Source: Bryoerythrophyllum caledonicum (Eukaryota; Streptophyta; Bryopsida; Pottiales; Pottiaceae). Taken from it: 64,000 nt of DNA. Shown here one piece after another: positions 22,153 to 33,833 of this stretch; position 1 is the stretch's first letter; each line of letters opens with the position of its first letter. The notes under the pieces were generated by a model. The model searched no databases and was not told where the DNA came from. It was given only the letters and a program-made list of their open reading frames with translations. The stretch spans positions 17,800,187 to 17,864,186 of the forward strand of contig OZ020525.1 in NCBI GenBank assembly GCA_963971425.1, read 5' to 3'. The position numbers and the translations under genes are program-made.

Positions 22153-25100
22153 ATGTCGATTTGCAACATGGAAGATTCTACACAAGCAAATCTAAATGCT
22201 TGAATTTCGGTAAGTCACTTTTGCACAAGATCGAACTCAACCTTTGCACAAGATCAAACTCAACCTTTGAAAATGAGCAATTCCCGCATTTCATTTTTGG
22301 TAAAACACAATTCCATAAGATCATGCAGTAACATAGATGTGTAGTATCCATTTGTAATATTAGTGTAAAATTTGTCATTTTGATATTGCTATTGACATAT
22401 GTTATTCTCAGTATCAAGATTTGACCGACTCCGACTTAGAGGATTCAAGCAACCACAAATGTCCTGAAGATCTTCAGAATTCCAAAGCTAGAGACCGAGC
22501 AAAAAGACATCAACAAATGTCTGACTTTGTTCAGGATCTTCATGGTATGAGTATAACACAAGGGCGTTTCTATGTGCCTTTGTGTAGGATGATTCCATTA
22601 CCAAGAATAAGACCTCTGCAGGAGGTTGATGTCGCTGCTCTAGAGAGGCGATTTGAAAGAGGCTATATAGATGGGGATAGAGCATTCTATATTCCCATCT
22701 TCAATGATCACAAAAGGACCCAAGATGTTACTGAAGAAGTAAAGGCACGTTGGAGTTCTCATTGGCATGAAGCTAATGAGCGGTTTGAGGAACTTATGAG
22801 TTCGAGCCCTAATTATGTTACATTCTGTGGAAAAATGTTTTACATTTGGGATGGTAATCACAGGTTCTCAACATGGTGGCGCTATATTAATGCAGAGCAT
22901 ACACACGATCCGCAGTGGCATTATTCCGTCTTCACCATAATCTTGGATCCCAAGGGACGAGTTTCATCGTTGCTCAATTGTATGCACAATGTGAACTGGT
23001 ATGAATTTCAGAATATCAAATTTATTTCTTCTTAGAATCTTGATTTTCACTATCAATTTGTTGAGATTAAAGTTCCACAGGTCGACACAGAACGATCACG
23101 TCAAGAACAGTTTGACAGCAAAATTGCAACGCATATCATATTACGGTGGACTGAAGTTGGAGGATTCTAATGATCATCTTACACCAAAAGAGTATCACAC
23201 TTATCTCAAAGTAATGAAAGCTAAATCAACATGGTTTCCGCGTACCATCGACGTTTTCATATCTTTTAAATATCGTGTGAGTAATTCATGTCAATGTTAT
23301 GAATCTGATTCACTGTTTCTCTTTTTTTTCACTCGATTGTTAATTATTTCTTGGATTTTGTATACAACAAGACATTTCTTGTGCATCCGATGAAGCTGCT
23401 ACTGAGTACGAAAAGTCTACTCCGGATAAAGAGAAGACACCAGAGGGAGCGTGGGATGCAATGGCTGGTGCAGGAAATGCAACAATTAAAGCAGTCAAAT
23501 CTAAGGATTTTTCTAAGTACCTTTCCGTTGCAAAGTCCGATAATGGAGAGGGATTCTTTGAAGAGGTATGAGTGTTATTTTACTAAACGTTATTATTCTA
23601 AGAATCATATTTTTACTTTCTTTGTGATATTTAATATTACATTTTTATGTTTTCTTGGTGCATAGATCAATTACCATTTCAGTCATTTCAAGAAGACTGA
23701 GATGACAATTGAAAAGTTTCAAAAGGTGGCCACTGTAGCAGTTGAGCTTCGCTTTAAGGCTAGATGGCTACATTGGTGGAATTTAGGATCAACGCTTTGA
23801 ACTTCTTTTTGTTTCCCGGATGGAGATGTCAAAGAAACTATGCTTGGCTCTTGGCTCAGCCGCCCTACGTTTTGGGCTTAGGTATAAACTACACTTTGTT
23901 AAATTCTTTTTTGGACATTCAGTGCATATATTATAATTTTCTCAATATTATGCATTCAGCTAGAAGACTTGTTTATTGCCGAGGTTGATGGCCTTTGTTC
24001 AAAAGGAACCATTTCAGTAGATTGGCAATGCACTTCTGGAATAATGAGGCCTGCTGACTATATTGAAAAGTGGCGCATCCTGTTATGGGACAGAGTATAT
24101 TTATCATTTTTGCATTCAAACGCGAAGCCTCCTTTTCTAAAGAATTCTCGAATTCCAGATATACCAACTAGGGACTTTGCAATTAGACGTCTTGTCTATA
24201 GATTTGAACTTAACTTTGTAATTTGATCTAAATGCATTGTATATAATTGTTGATTGTTTTATAAAAGATTTTTTTTATTCTAACAATGCATTGTGATTAC
24301 AGGTATGTCATGAGAGAACTTCTGCCTAAAACTGCGCTTGAGGATAACAATTGCCCCCCATTCTTTGCAGCATGGACTCAATCTAATTCTAGTATGTGCA
24401 TCTATACGCTGACTCAACAAAAGAAGTTCTCAGCATCACCTCCAAGGTGGTGGTTGGTATTTGGAGTGCCCCATCACGTTTACCCCTGATGAGGAGGTGG
24501 AGTTTCGCACTAGCTCCCTGGACAATGCACATGTATTACCGGCGGTGGAGGACGAAGACAACATAGTTTTGCTTAATCCTTCCTCATTGCCCGCAACTGT
24601 AGCAGAAGATAGGACTTCTTCTAAAAAAAAGACGTTGTTGAAGAAGGAGAAAGAGAAGCTAGAGGAAGAGAAGGAAGCTAAGCATGCAAATGAACAAGCT
24701 ATTATTGTGGAAAAAATTGTGGTAGATGCCCTTGCTAAGGCAGCAATTTCAAATCATGCTCCTATAATGGATTCTCCCCCTATAATGGATTCTCAAGCTG
24801 CAGGTTCTTCCTATATGCAAACCTCTTGAAATATGGCTGCACAACGTAAGGCACGTCTACCTACAGTATCAGGTTCTTCTACACCAGCTCCTACTATGCC
24901 ATCCGTCATTCATTCAGAATGCCTCAGTTTTCACGATTATGGATTCTTTGGAGCAACTTGATGGTCCTCATCCTCTTGGAGCATCACTCCATGATTTCAT
25001 ATATCGGGTACTTATTCCTCCTATCTATAAATTTCCTAATTTTTGCATTCCATAGTTTTATTTTATTGACCTGGCATTAATCATTCTTTTTGTAATAGGT

Positions 25101-26343
25101 TGAAGCTAGGTCGATCCGTCATGTTTCCAATGCATAGTGCAAGCACACTAGAATTGATCTGATCATTGCAAATACTCCAGAGAACCTACATGTGTCTGGA
25201 ATATTAGTGTCAAGTACAGCCATTCCATCTTGGAATGTAAGGCGAGAAAAATATTTGGAGACAGTATTTGACTTTGCTGATTTATACTTGCATGACAACG
25301 CCGCTCTCCTACTTTTCCATCCAAACGACCGTAACGTCTTGTTTGAAGTGGAAGATTTAGCAGAGACCTACAATTTTTGGCTAGAGCACGATTGGTAGGC
25401 CATGAATGAGCTTCCATTGGCTTTGCCACAAAATCCCTCATCTATGGTATGTTTCATATTCTCTCCTTATTTATTTCTCCAATTTGAGTAGTTCTACACG
25501 TCCTCATTTATTCTTATCTTGCTTTTGTAGTGTACACGATTCTGGGTTCAATTATTTGTACGAGATGGTCCAATCCAATCTCAATTTTACTTCCGTGAGG
25601 GCATAGATCAGCAGGACACCTTTTACAACGTGGTGACATCGCACACTCAGCTTATGCACAAAAGTGTACCATGGCAGGGGCCGCGGGAGAAAAAATCTGA
25701 ATTTGTGAGGTCCTTTATTGAGGCAACATCAAAAGTTGGAGATATTATAGTAGATTGGAATGCCTCAAGCGGTAAATCTTATATTACACTTAATTTTCCA
25801 TTTATTTGTTGATGTGATTTGATATTCATTTATACACTAAATAATGCGTATAATTATTCGTGCTTGTCAAGCCACCGGATGTCATATTTTGGCCTTTGAG
25901 GAAGACCGAGAAATCTTCAAGGTTCTTTTGGAACCTCTTCTTCCAATAGTAATGTCGGCTCCATCAGCTCAAAATAAGAGGATACGAAGGCATGTTTCTA
26001 GTGAGCGTCCTGAGAAGAGGCAAAAACGCAATCGCGTAGCACCTTGTGAGTAAGTTTGGCCCCTGTATTATGGTTTATTTTCATTTCAGGACCATATGTT
26101 TTTTCTTTAGTTTCTTAACAATTTTATTTCTTTTAGAATTTCAACAATATATGCTCTTCTGCTCCAACACGGCCTCCGATGTTTTCACCACCATCAAGCA
26201 TTTTTCCCCCTACCTATGTTGTAGATGCAACTCAAGTGATGGCAGCGTTGCCATCGCCACCATCACAGCGGCCTAAGTGCGGATTTGATAGTCGTGTTAC
26301 ACAATATATTGATATAAAGGCTAGTGAGGCTATTAGTAGGTAG
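22153..26343 (+). pseudogene. multi-exon gene with ParB-like domain and DNA-methyltransferase-like region, decayed
   Basis: Exons inferred from GT-AG borders: 22153-~22208, 22412-22998, 23081-23276, 23372-23565, 23666-23881, 23960-~24197, 24303-~25010 (broken by a frame change near 24460), 25099-25446, 25531-25771, ~25844-26049 and ~26139-26343. Exon 2 has FYVPLCRMIPLPRIRP and FYIWDGNHRFSTWW, a ParB/sulfiredoxin-like arrangement ending in DGNHR. A middle section has a Lys/Glu-rich coiled-coil (KEKEKLEEEKEAKHANEQA). The C-terminal part has IIANTPEN, then EKYLETVFDFADLYLHDNAA. GDIIVDWNASSG followed by ATGCHILAFEEDREIF resembles S-adenosylmethionine motif I and the following acidic strand, in the catalytic-then-cofactor order of beta-class adenine methyltransferases. 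Stops near 23797, 24827, 25136 and 25397 are TGA or TAG explicable as C-to-T or G-to-A. The ParB assignment is moderate and the methyltransferase assignment tentative. Confidence 0.55.
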
Positions 26344-27440
26344 GATAGTTTTGAATAACCATATTGTTGCTAGACATTTATAGATAGTTCTTTGATTTGG
26401 ATTGAATTATAATTTCATTAGCATTTATTGTAGCTTCTAATGGGCTTTTAATTGGCTAGTAGTTCGACTTTGACAAGCTTTGATTTGGCATTTACTTGGC
26501 ATCATCAAAGATTCATAAAATATTAATTTCATTCTACCGTGTCCTTTTACTACTGTTGACTATATTTTATTTCAATCTTTCCATTAAAAAATATCATTAC
26601 GTTCATATTATGTCAACTTGAACGCTAATAATTACATCGACCATTTATCTCCAACCTTACTAGTATTATTCCTTTGTTATCATCTTTTTCTTATACTCTT
26701 ATGAACGGTTTATGACTCCTCATCTTGTCAGACTTTATTTATCCATAAAAGCCAATTTTTTCATACCCTCTTTTGTCCGTATAATATTTGGTTCCCAATC
26801 CAAATAATAGTCAAAATTCTGAAAATAAACCCTAGAATTTGATACAATATCCTTTTTATTTTTTATACGTCTTGAAGTAGAAATCTTGACTTTTAACCGC
26901 CAAAAATTATCCTATACAATTGTCCCATACAAGTGTGTATTTTCTAAGACCATTGTTTAATTACACCATACATTACACGTGCATACTGATTTCATTGTTT
27001 AAACTTAAGAGTGCTAAATCTTTAATCAACAGCCATAGGATATTGTATAAAACAATGGCAATTAATCCATTATTTTAATAACAATAATCCTCCCATTTGT
27101 TTTACATTGTATGTCTATGACGTAAAAGAACCCACGGTCATAGGCCCTTCTATAAGTCAAAATCTCTTCCAAACGTAACAAAGATGTCACAATTTACGAG
27201 CCTAAATCCACTATTTTCTGCTCACGGCTCACGGCTCACGGCTTATGGCTCACAAAATACCATCTCCCTCTAAAGTAGGATCGGATTCTCCACTTCTATC
27301 CTTAAGCTTTTTACGTCGTTCACCTTGAAGATCTTCACAACATAGTCTCAGAGCCATTCATTTGGTGTGAACATTCAGAGCATATTTGTGATTGAAAGAA
27401 GTTTATATCACCGTATCTGCGTAAAAATGCGTTTGTTGGT
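26344..27440. other. AT-rich intergenic stretch
   Basis: No gene or element is recognised. A short run of 'ggctcac' repeats lies at about 27225-27255, similar to one near 19360. Confidence 0.4.
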
Positions 27441-28152
27441 ATTTGCCGACCACATCACTTTAAGTTTTACATGGGCAATGAGAAGCCACATATTCAATAC
27501 AAACCATAATATGCTTGATTATCGTCTCGGATGCCAGAGAATGGATATGTTTGTCTTCAAGCACTTCTATCAACAACATTGCAACCCACACTTGTTGACG
27601 TATCTAACCTAGATGAGAGAGAATTGAAGGCACTTCAAGATTTCACTATCGTTAAAGAGCCACAAATTCTAAGAGAAACAAGTATTGAAGAAGGCCTTGA
27701 TGCAATTAAAGAAATACCTAAACTTATAGCTTAGCTAAAGGATTTCCCTCATTGCAACCAAAGCTTAGAAGCCGCAATTCCATTTTTGGCCTTTTGAAAA
27801 AATACAAATAGGAGAAAACACTCAAACACAAGAGGCAGTGATCGCATCAAATCCAACAATTGAAGAAGTGATGCAATCGTTTCTTTCTGTAATGGTTTCA
27901 AATTATTTTGGACCGACCTCTGAGAGACCAAAAGGGCATCAAATGCGCGGAAATTCCATGGTCCATGGAGAACTTTTACATTTAGTTCAACACAAGCAAG
28001 CAAAGACCTTGGGTGCTTCAAAACAATGCGTGACACAAAATGTTTTTCCATCCTTTGACCCCAAAAGGAATCTCTCAATAGGCATGGTTGTGGAATTGAA
28101 GACAAGTGAAGAGGACCAATTAAAAGGAATACCATTTTTTCTTGCAAAGTAA
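27440..28152 (+). pseudogene. degenerate C-terminal fragment of the 56-59 kb transposase family
   Basis: Pieces in shifting frames match the C-terminal half of the protein at 57.7-59.3 kb. KFYMGNEKPHIQYK matches RFYIDNREGTREVRVQHK. LDERELKALQDFTIVK matches ADELELKALDDFIVYK. IGMVVELKTSEED...GIPFFLAK matches CGHFVVLNVDRAE...GVPFYVGK. Several stops and frame changes separate these pieces. The catalytic part is absent. It is a truncated, older copy of the same element type. Confidence 0.65.
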
Positions 28153-28997
28153 TAAGTACGTCTTGTCAAGCATGTTTTAATGGCTTTACATTGATATTGT
28201 GGTATCAATGTAAACATGTATGTGTAGAAGATGAGTTTGGAATGTATCACCAAAGGTACCGGATTTGCACCAAAAGCTCTTGGGAACCGTCTTGAGAGAA
28301 CAACATGACCATATTTATATTGATTCAATCATCACTGGATAAAAGAATATTGTAGGCGTTACAAATAGAGTGATGGTTCCTATCATTGAGCTTGAGGATT
28401 GCATGTGAATTGTCCTTTTGTATGTGAGAAAGATGGGAGAGGTTGAGGATCATAAATGCATGTACTATTTAGGGCTTACTATGGGAATGGGAATGATGTT
28501 TTTATGGGGAATTTTTTTAATTTCTTAAAACTGGAATGACATGTGTGTTCATTGAGCCAAGGATTGTATGCGGGATTTTAACAATGTGGTGAGGGGTGTT
28601 TTGATGCGGGATTTGAGACGAGGATACATGGAGTGCCAACCGAATTAGACAAAGAACAAGGGTATTCAAGTTGGATTATGTATCCGCTTTCAAGTTTTTG
28701 CACTACCTTCCCGCTCTGTTGAATTTTTAGCATCATGAAGTGACAATGCAATAAGGGTTGTATAGGTTTTGTCATTTATGATTTTGCACAATTTTTTCTC
28801 AGTGGGTCGGCTTAGTAGATTCAAACTACAAGAGACCGGACACTAGGGTACTTAGGTATGTAATAGTTATACAAAATAAATAACATGTATAAAATAAATA
28901 GTGGGTATATAAGCGATATCGTATTTGATTTTTCATTTTACATATGTTTACATAATTGAGATGGCCCTTGGCCTGTTGATAACGACAAGGGTTCTAC

Positions 28998-29039
<42 letters not shown>

Positions 29040-30720
29040 TAGTGGACCTCCTGTTGTTTTCAATGAGCCAATGATAATCCTCAATAAAGTAAACATATGC
29101 CCATTATTTAGATACCCAGATTTCCTATGTATATGAAGCAAAAGTGACCCGCATATCGTCACGCAGTGCATTATGAGATGCCTAGGTATTGGTCCGGGTA
29201 TTAGCCCTTGGCCATCAATTATATGTAGTAGATAAAAAGAGATTTATATGTATATATACACTTATATAGTTATATACTTATATTTATATTTATATTTTTG
29301 TATACAATTGAAAAAACACATGGCTCATATAATAAGTACAAATGGGCCTTGGACTAGAGGCCAATTTAGCTGGAAGGGCCACCCCGCGATGCTATGTGGC
29401 ATTTACTTTAGTACTTTTTCTTATATACCTAAGAAACCCTAGTATTCAAAGGGTATTTACTTTTACTTTACTAGGGATTGTCCTTGGTCCATTGAAGACA
29501 ATGGAAGTCCACTAGTTTTACATATTGTATATGTAATCTTTGGAGAATGTTGACAACTCATTTTTACAATAATTTTGAAAAAAATAATTTAGGGTGTAAC
29601 AAATTACGCCATACTATGAATGATTTCAAAACAATTGAAAGAAAATTGTATGTGTAGATGGCATTAAATTAAGTCTGATTCTTTTAGCCAAAAGACCTAT
29701 TGCACATGAAGTTTTAATATAATGTTCAACAAACTGAAGTTTTTTTCAATACTTTTCAAAGGGGTATATTACCACCAACAAAGGTTCATGAAATTTTTTA
29801 TACACTGATCAAGGAATGCCATGATGCTGCTTATTTAAGGTCTTGTTCATTATAGTAAAAAGTAAAAAATCATGAATTCATGAGACGGGGGATTGAAAGA
29901 TTGAAGAATTAAAATTATTTTAGCATTTGATTCATTTCAAATTTTGATGTTAATATGTAGACTTTAAATGTGCACATAAAATGGTTATAGAGTATTGTAT
30001 ATTTTACAACTTTTGTAATAATACATGAGATGATTATTGTCTTGAAATAAATCTTTGAAATGTATAAAGTGCACTATAGTTTTTTTTAAATGATAGATTA
30101 GATTTCGTAAAAAGCCAAAAATTTCACCAAAAGAATAGCCTAAATTAGTTTGAAAATTGAACTTAAAAAATAAAATAAAGTGAAAAAAAACACAATAAAT
30201 ATATGTATTTATATAATTTACTTCATATTTTATTGCATCATCATAAAAAAAAACTTTGAAACCAAATATCAAATAGGGTTGAATGCAATTTTTCAATATT
30301 GAGTATAATAACATAGAATGATATGGTTCAAATTTTGTTATAAAAACAATTTCTAACTTATCATTTTTTCTCTAAGTCAATTGTGGAAAATAGACTACAA
30401 GTACGGAGTGGTCATTCGGTTGTTTAGAATGAAATTGCATGGGGTTTTGAACAAGGTATATCTATCCATATATCTCATTTTGGCACTATATATTTACATG
30501 CATGATTTTATTCTAAACAAGTCTCAAATGAACTCAAAATATGCAACTTTACTCATGTTTAACATATAGATATCGTTCATTACCTTATTTTATTTATAAG
30601 TAGAATTTTAAGTTTAGATACTTTGAATATAATCAGGTGCCATAATCGCCCACCAAAAAAACACTTCGTAGGCTAGCAATTATGGTTGTAAAATCAACCA
30701 ATTTTACAACTACATAGGAT
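28153..30720. other. AT-rich intergenic DNA with a (TA)n microsatellite
   Basis: No gene is supported. An uninterrupted (TA)n run spans about 28998-29036, and a TATA/TTTATA-rich stretch lies at 29245-29300. The remainder is AT-rich with no recognised element. Confidence 0.6.
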
Positions 30721-30724
30721 GCTA

Positions 30725-30955
30725 GCTACGCTAAAATTGAGAATTAGTGCTAAGCACAATAATAAATCATAGATGCTATATGTTTTTACTCTTGATGAAT
30801 ACCTTTACCAACTACGTTTACAATGATCTCCCATTTTGAAAAGTATACCATAGATAGTTATGCTCTTAGAAAAATCTTCATCAAAAGTAAAAACCTACAG
30901 CATTTTCAAACCAATTCGTGTGGTTACACTGAATCTCAATTTTAGTGTAGTTTCT
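30725..30955. mobile_element. miniature CACTA-like element, diverged
   Basis: The left end carries GCTAAAATTGAGAATTAGTG and the right end carries CTCAATTTTAGTGTAG, which are imperfect inverted repeats of each other. The same terminal sequence bounds the larger element at 31372-32165. The interior is about 170 bp of non-coding DNA. No target duplication is clear. Confidence 0.55.
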
Positions 30956-31080
30956 TAAAAGGTAAACAAAAAAAGCCAAAAACATAAAAGAAATTTAATT
31001 AAACATTTTCAAAGACATTTCTCTCTTTGAGAGAATTTTTGTGTTCTTTGCAAAAATAATCAAGATATGAATATGTAGGT

Positions 31081-31200
31081 ATCACGGAACATGATCACCG
31101 AACCTGTTGAGTCCACGTAATCACCAAACCTATTGAGTCCACGTAATCACCAAACCTCCAACCTCAAATGAACCGAAGCTGTTGAGTCCACGTAGTCAAC
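31081..31200. repeat. short tandem repeat, about 33-bp unit, three copies
   Basis: The phrase 'ttgagtccacgta(a/g)tca' occurs three times with similar flanks (about 31108, 31134 and 31182). No function is evident. Confidence 0.5.
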
Positions 31201-31371
31201 GAACCTCCGATGTCAAGGGCCACGTCAGCCAGTGGGCCACAAGTGTGGAAATGTGTGAGGGCCTTACCACATGAGAGGGAGAGGAAGTTTCACAACTTCC
31301 TCTAACTTGGCACTAGTGGCACGAAAAATATTCTTTTCCTCCGACATGGCACTAGTGCCTGTGGACTTTCA

Positions 31372-32165
31372 GGCACTACACTAAAATTGAGAATTAGTGT
31401 TCGCAACACTAATTACGAACTCTAACACTAAATGTCAACTTGAGATATAGTGTTACAACACTAAATGCCAACATGAACACTAAATACGGAGAATTGTAAC
31501 TTTGGGATTTAACTAGCTTTACATATAGTGTAATGGCAAAATAATGTTGAAAATTAAGAATTAGAAAATAATTCAAAGTTGACAAAAATTGACAAACATT
31601 GACAAAGATCATGTGATTCAAGAAATTACTAAAAATTGAATAGTAATTTAAATAATATAATATAATACAATATAATATAAATAATAATAATAATTATATT
31701 ATAATAATATAAATAATAATCATAATAATATTATAATAATATAAATAATAATAATAATTATATTATAATAATATAAATAATAATAATATTTATATAATAA
31801 TAATATAAATAATAATAATATTTATATTATAATAATATAAATAATAATAATATTTATATTATAATACTATAAATAATAATAATATTTATATTATAATACT
31901 ATAAATAATACTAATATTTATATTATAATACTATAAATGATAATGTATATATTATTATTATTTATATTATTATAATATAAATAAAATAAATATAAATATA
32001 AATATAAATAAATAAAAAGTCAAATAGGCGGCTCATCAACAGGTTGCTCATTAATGAGCGTTACACTAAATTCCAACAAATACACAATTAGAGTAGTAAG
32101 GTCAATAGAGGTTATTACATTAAATGTAGTGTAACACTAATTCTCAATTTTAGTGTAGTGCCTGG
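31372..32165. mobile_element. CACTA-like non-autonomous element with an expanded AT core
   Basis: Terminal inverted repeats of about 30 bp begin CACTACACTAAAATTGAGAA at 31375 and end with the complement at 32161; the inverted match extends outwards to CAGG/CCTG. Subterminal ACACTAAATG-type repeats follow on the left. CACTA-family ends begin CACTA, which fits, but no 3-bp target duplication is visible, so the superfamily is uncertain. The core (about 31640-32010) is almost pure A/T made of AATAAT and TTTATATTATAAT words. The right end lies about 650 bp upstream of the psbS start codon. Confidence 0.6.
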
Positions 32166-32816
32166 TAGTTTTCAACGGCAATTATTGTGCCAAGTCATTG
32201 CCATGTAGATTCCAAAGCAACATCCAATGCAAATTCCAAAGCTACAAAGTAGGCACATGTCATTCTTGCCACTCCCCCTACTTCCTCTCATGTGGCAACC
32301 ACTTGCTAATTTGAACCACTGTGAGTCATCCAACTCACTGCCTTTCCTCTCGTGTGGTTTGGCCCTGAAACATGATGAAATAGCAGGAAACGCCACGTCG
32401 TCCGTGGTTAGAATCTTTGTATCTAGATGAGGCTGCGACGGAGCCTGAAGGCGTGTGTGTGGGCCGTGCTCGCTGCACCAAATTCCTCGTCCTCACGTAC
32501 GCGCACTCAACATTCCAAGCACTAGCGCCGGCATTCAATGTGTCTGGCGCCAGCTTTGTCTGAATTCCACTGCAATTCTTCTTCCACACTTTTGCGGCCA
32601 CAGATCAGCGCTCCCCAACGTGTGACGCTCCTCGCTCCACATATCTCATCCCTTCTCCCCGCCCTCCGATTCCGTACCGCCCCTTTGTATGTGGCCCTCA
32701 GTGTATGCAGCCCCCGCCACCTGATCGCCGTTATAAACCAGTCAGCAATGCAGATTGTTTTGCCATCTGTTGTCTAGCATCTCCAATCAGACAGTTTCGT
32801 GTGTCTACCTCGAGCT
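32166..32816 (+). promoter_or_regulatory. psbS upstream region with TATA box
   Basis: TTATAAA at 32731-32737 lies 80 bp before the ATG at 32817, a good distance for a TATA box with a 5' leader of about 50 bp. Several ACGT cores, the heart of plant light-responsive elements, occur at about 32393 (CCACGTCG), 32494 and 32620. The stretch from 32400 onward is richer in GC than the DNA upstream. Transcription start and element function are inferred. Confidence 0.5.
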
Positions 32817-33833
32817 ATGGCGCAGGCTGCATTGGTCTCGAGAGTTGGGGCGCAAGCGGTGCTCGGAGCTGGGGGCCTGCGACAGGTGCAACTCCAGTCT
32901 GGCGGTCGCCATCTGTCGTCCCTGGTCCCGGCTGGGCTCGGATTGAGCCGCAATGTGCAGCCGCGTGTGGCAACTTCGTCTGTGAAGACGATCGCTTTGT
33001 TCGGGTCCAAGAAGGATGTCCCGGCCAAGGCCCCTGCGAAGAAGGTAGGCCATGGCTCTTTGCTGCACGTCGAAGTGTGATATTTGCTAGAAATGGCTCC
33101 ATGGCTATAATCCACGTCTCATTTCTTGCATCGACCGTACGTTGATTTTCTGGTTGCAGTCTGCTCTGAAAGTTGAGGACGGCATCTTCGGCACCTCGGG
33201 TGGAATTGGGTTCACCAAGGCGAACGAGCTCTTCGTCGGGCGTGTGGCGATGCTTGGGTTTGCTGTAAGCCTCTTTACCTTTCGATTGAATGTGTGATCA
33301 TGTATGAATGTGGAAGGATCTGACATGATGGTGGTTAGGCTTCGATCCTCGGGGAGGCGTTGACGGGGAAGGGCACGCTGGCGCAATTCGACATCGAGAC
33401 GGGCATTCCGTTGACGGAGACGGAGCCGCTGCTGCTGTTCTTCATCCTGTTCACGCTGCTGGGCGCGATCGGCGCTCTGGGCGACCGCGGGCGGTTCGTG
33501 GACGAGGCGCCTGTGGTCGGACTGGACAGCGTGACCATCAAGCCCGGGAAGGGCCTCAAGGGCGCATTCGGGCTGAACGAGAGAGGCCCCGTGTTCGGCT
33601 TCACCAAGGCCAACGAGCTGTTCGTGGGGCGCCTGGCGCAGCTGGGCATCGCGTTCTCCATCATCGGCGAGATCGTCACCGGCAAGGGCACTCTGGCTCA
33701 GCTCAACATCGAGACGGGCGTGCCCATCACGGAGCTCGAGCCCCTCATCATCTTCAACGTCATCTTCTTCCTGTTCGCCGCTGTCAACCCCGGAACCGGC
33801 AAATTCGTCAACGACGACGACATCGAGGAATGA
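32817..33833 (+). CDS. psbS: photosystem II 22-kDa protein PsbS, chloroplastic
   Basis: Three exons are read: 32817-33044, 33160-33264 and 33339-33833. Introns begin GTAGGC and GTAAGC and end CAG and TAG; all junctions are phase 0. The protein has 275 residues. PsbS is the four-helix thylakoid protein that senses lumen acidification and triggers energy-dependent quenching of excess light. Residues 1 to about 65 form a Ser/Arg/Ala-rich transit peptide starting MAQAALVSRVG. The mature part shows the family's internal duplication: GFTKANELFVGR occurs twice, each followed by TGKGTLAQ and an IETG loop. The two lumen-facing glutamates needed for pH sensing in land plants correspond to Glu131 (FDIETGIP) and Glu236 (LNIETGVP), both present. 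The start is set by the TATA position and the typical MAQA beginning. GC content and codon use are much higher than in the surroundings. It appears intact and is the only clear host housekeeping gene in the window. Confidence 0.97.

Noticed and set aside
32705..33145. 146-residue frame overlapping psbS exon 1
   Set aside because: It is in another frame than the psbS exon, starts upstream of the inferred transcription start and has no family resemblance.
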